Shown piece by piece: positions 63,577 to 64,000 of a stretch of DNA of 64,000 nucleotides (the first letter of the stretch is position 1; every line of letters starts with the position of its first letter). The stretch is from Doris montereyensis (Eukaryota; Mollusca; Gastropoda; Nudibranchia; Dorididae), in NCBI GenBank assembly GCA_037039925.1, contig JAXRKP010000045.1, positions 490,214-554,213 on the forward strand, given 5' to 3'. Position numbers and translations under genes: made by a program. Below the pieces are notes generated by a model that had not been told where the DNA came from, did not search any database, and saw only the letters and a program-made list of their open reading frames with translations.

Positions 63577-64000
63577 ATCTACTAGATGAAAGATATTTTC
63601 TAAAGTTTTTAATAAATCATCTCGAGATCTTAGATCTATCTAGAAATAAGTAGTCTATTATAGATCTAGATATCTAGCTCTATTTTATTATTATAACACA
63701 GAGATTTGAACATGTTTCATATTTTTTTATGATATTCTGACTTAGCTTCACAACTGGCTCTCATGGCTGCATCTTCCAGTTCAATCTAGAATCTAGATAC
63801 TATTGCTAGATTATATGACATTTTATCAGATAAACTGAGACAACAACAAAAGTAGGCCTATGAATATGATTATGGCCTGATCATGATGAGTAATAAAGTA
63901 GAACTTCCAAGATCTTTTAGCCTTTAGAAATTTAAATAGAGTCATTGGATAGTATAGATCTATAGATCTCTATCTAGCATAAGATCAGATCAATATCAGT
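63577..64000. other. AT-rich sequence with many AGATCTAGA words
   Basis: No gene recognised. AGATCTAGA, TCTAGATA and related words occur at about 63624, 63662, 63785 and 63957, far above chance spacing. Confidence 0.5.

Overview
This window is nuclear DNA from an animal with large introns. It is AT-rich and gene-sparse, full of microsatellites, tRNA-derived SINEs, MITEs and LINE fragments, and its genes are split by GT-AG introns. I infer a marine invertebrate, most likely a mollusc or other lophotrochozoan, from the long-intron architecture, the invertebrate-like SCAP protein and the tRNA-derived SINEs. No marker here fixes the species. There is no rRNA, CRISPR array or operon structure.

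Two protein genes converge tail to tail. On the + strand, 521 to 16685 (or 20656) holds the 3' part of a gene I do not recognise. At least five exons share compatible splice phases, and two alternative last exons each have an AATAAA signal downstream. Its 5' end lies outside the window. On the - strand, 59346 down to 26291 is a 27-exon gene for SCAP, the SREBP cleavage-activating protein. SCAP is the ER sterol sensor that escorts SREBP to the Golgi. First transmembrane segment, lumenal loop, sterol-sensing domain, MELADL-type COPII loop (here Met-Glu-Leu-Ser-Asp-Leu), second lumenal region, last membrane segment and WD40 domain can all be followed in order, ending in Leu-Glu-Lys-Ala-Glu-stop. 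The C-terminal half (exons 19 to 27) reads cleanly. The N-terminal half has about a dozen one-base frame breaks at conserved splice phases, mostly at short homopolymers. These are either assembly errors or an early-decaying allele. The gap 20.9 to 26.2 kb between the genes holds only repeats.

The repeats are informative. At 4.3 to 7.9 kb an old repeat is split by a SINE with target duplications and by a 2.3-kb pogo/Tigger-like element, which itself carries a 979-bp pogo-like MITE. Second copies elsewhere show the empty sites. Other notable structures are a 2.7-kb element with 206-bp inverted ends (60872-63576), a 148-bp foldback hairpin at 15.6 kb, a 290-bp MITE family with three copies, a 1.7-kb minisatellite between two SINE copies in a SCAP intron, a degenerate palindromic repeat field at 50.1-51.4 kb, and several LINE 3' ends. 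I found no convincing novel molecular system. The best leads are the frame-break pattern in SCAP, a possible frame-restoring cassette exon, a probable GC-AG intron, an upstream ORF in the SCAP leader, and the unrecognised + strand gene.
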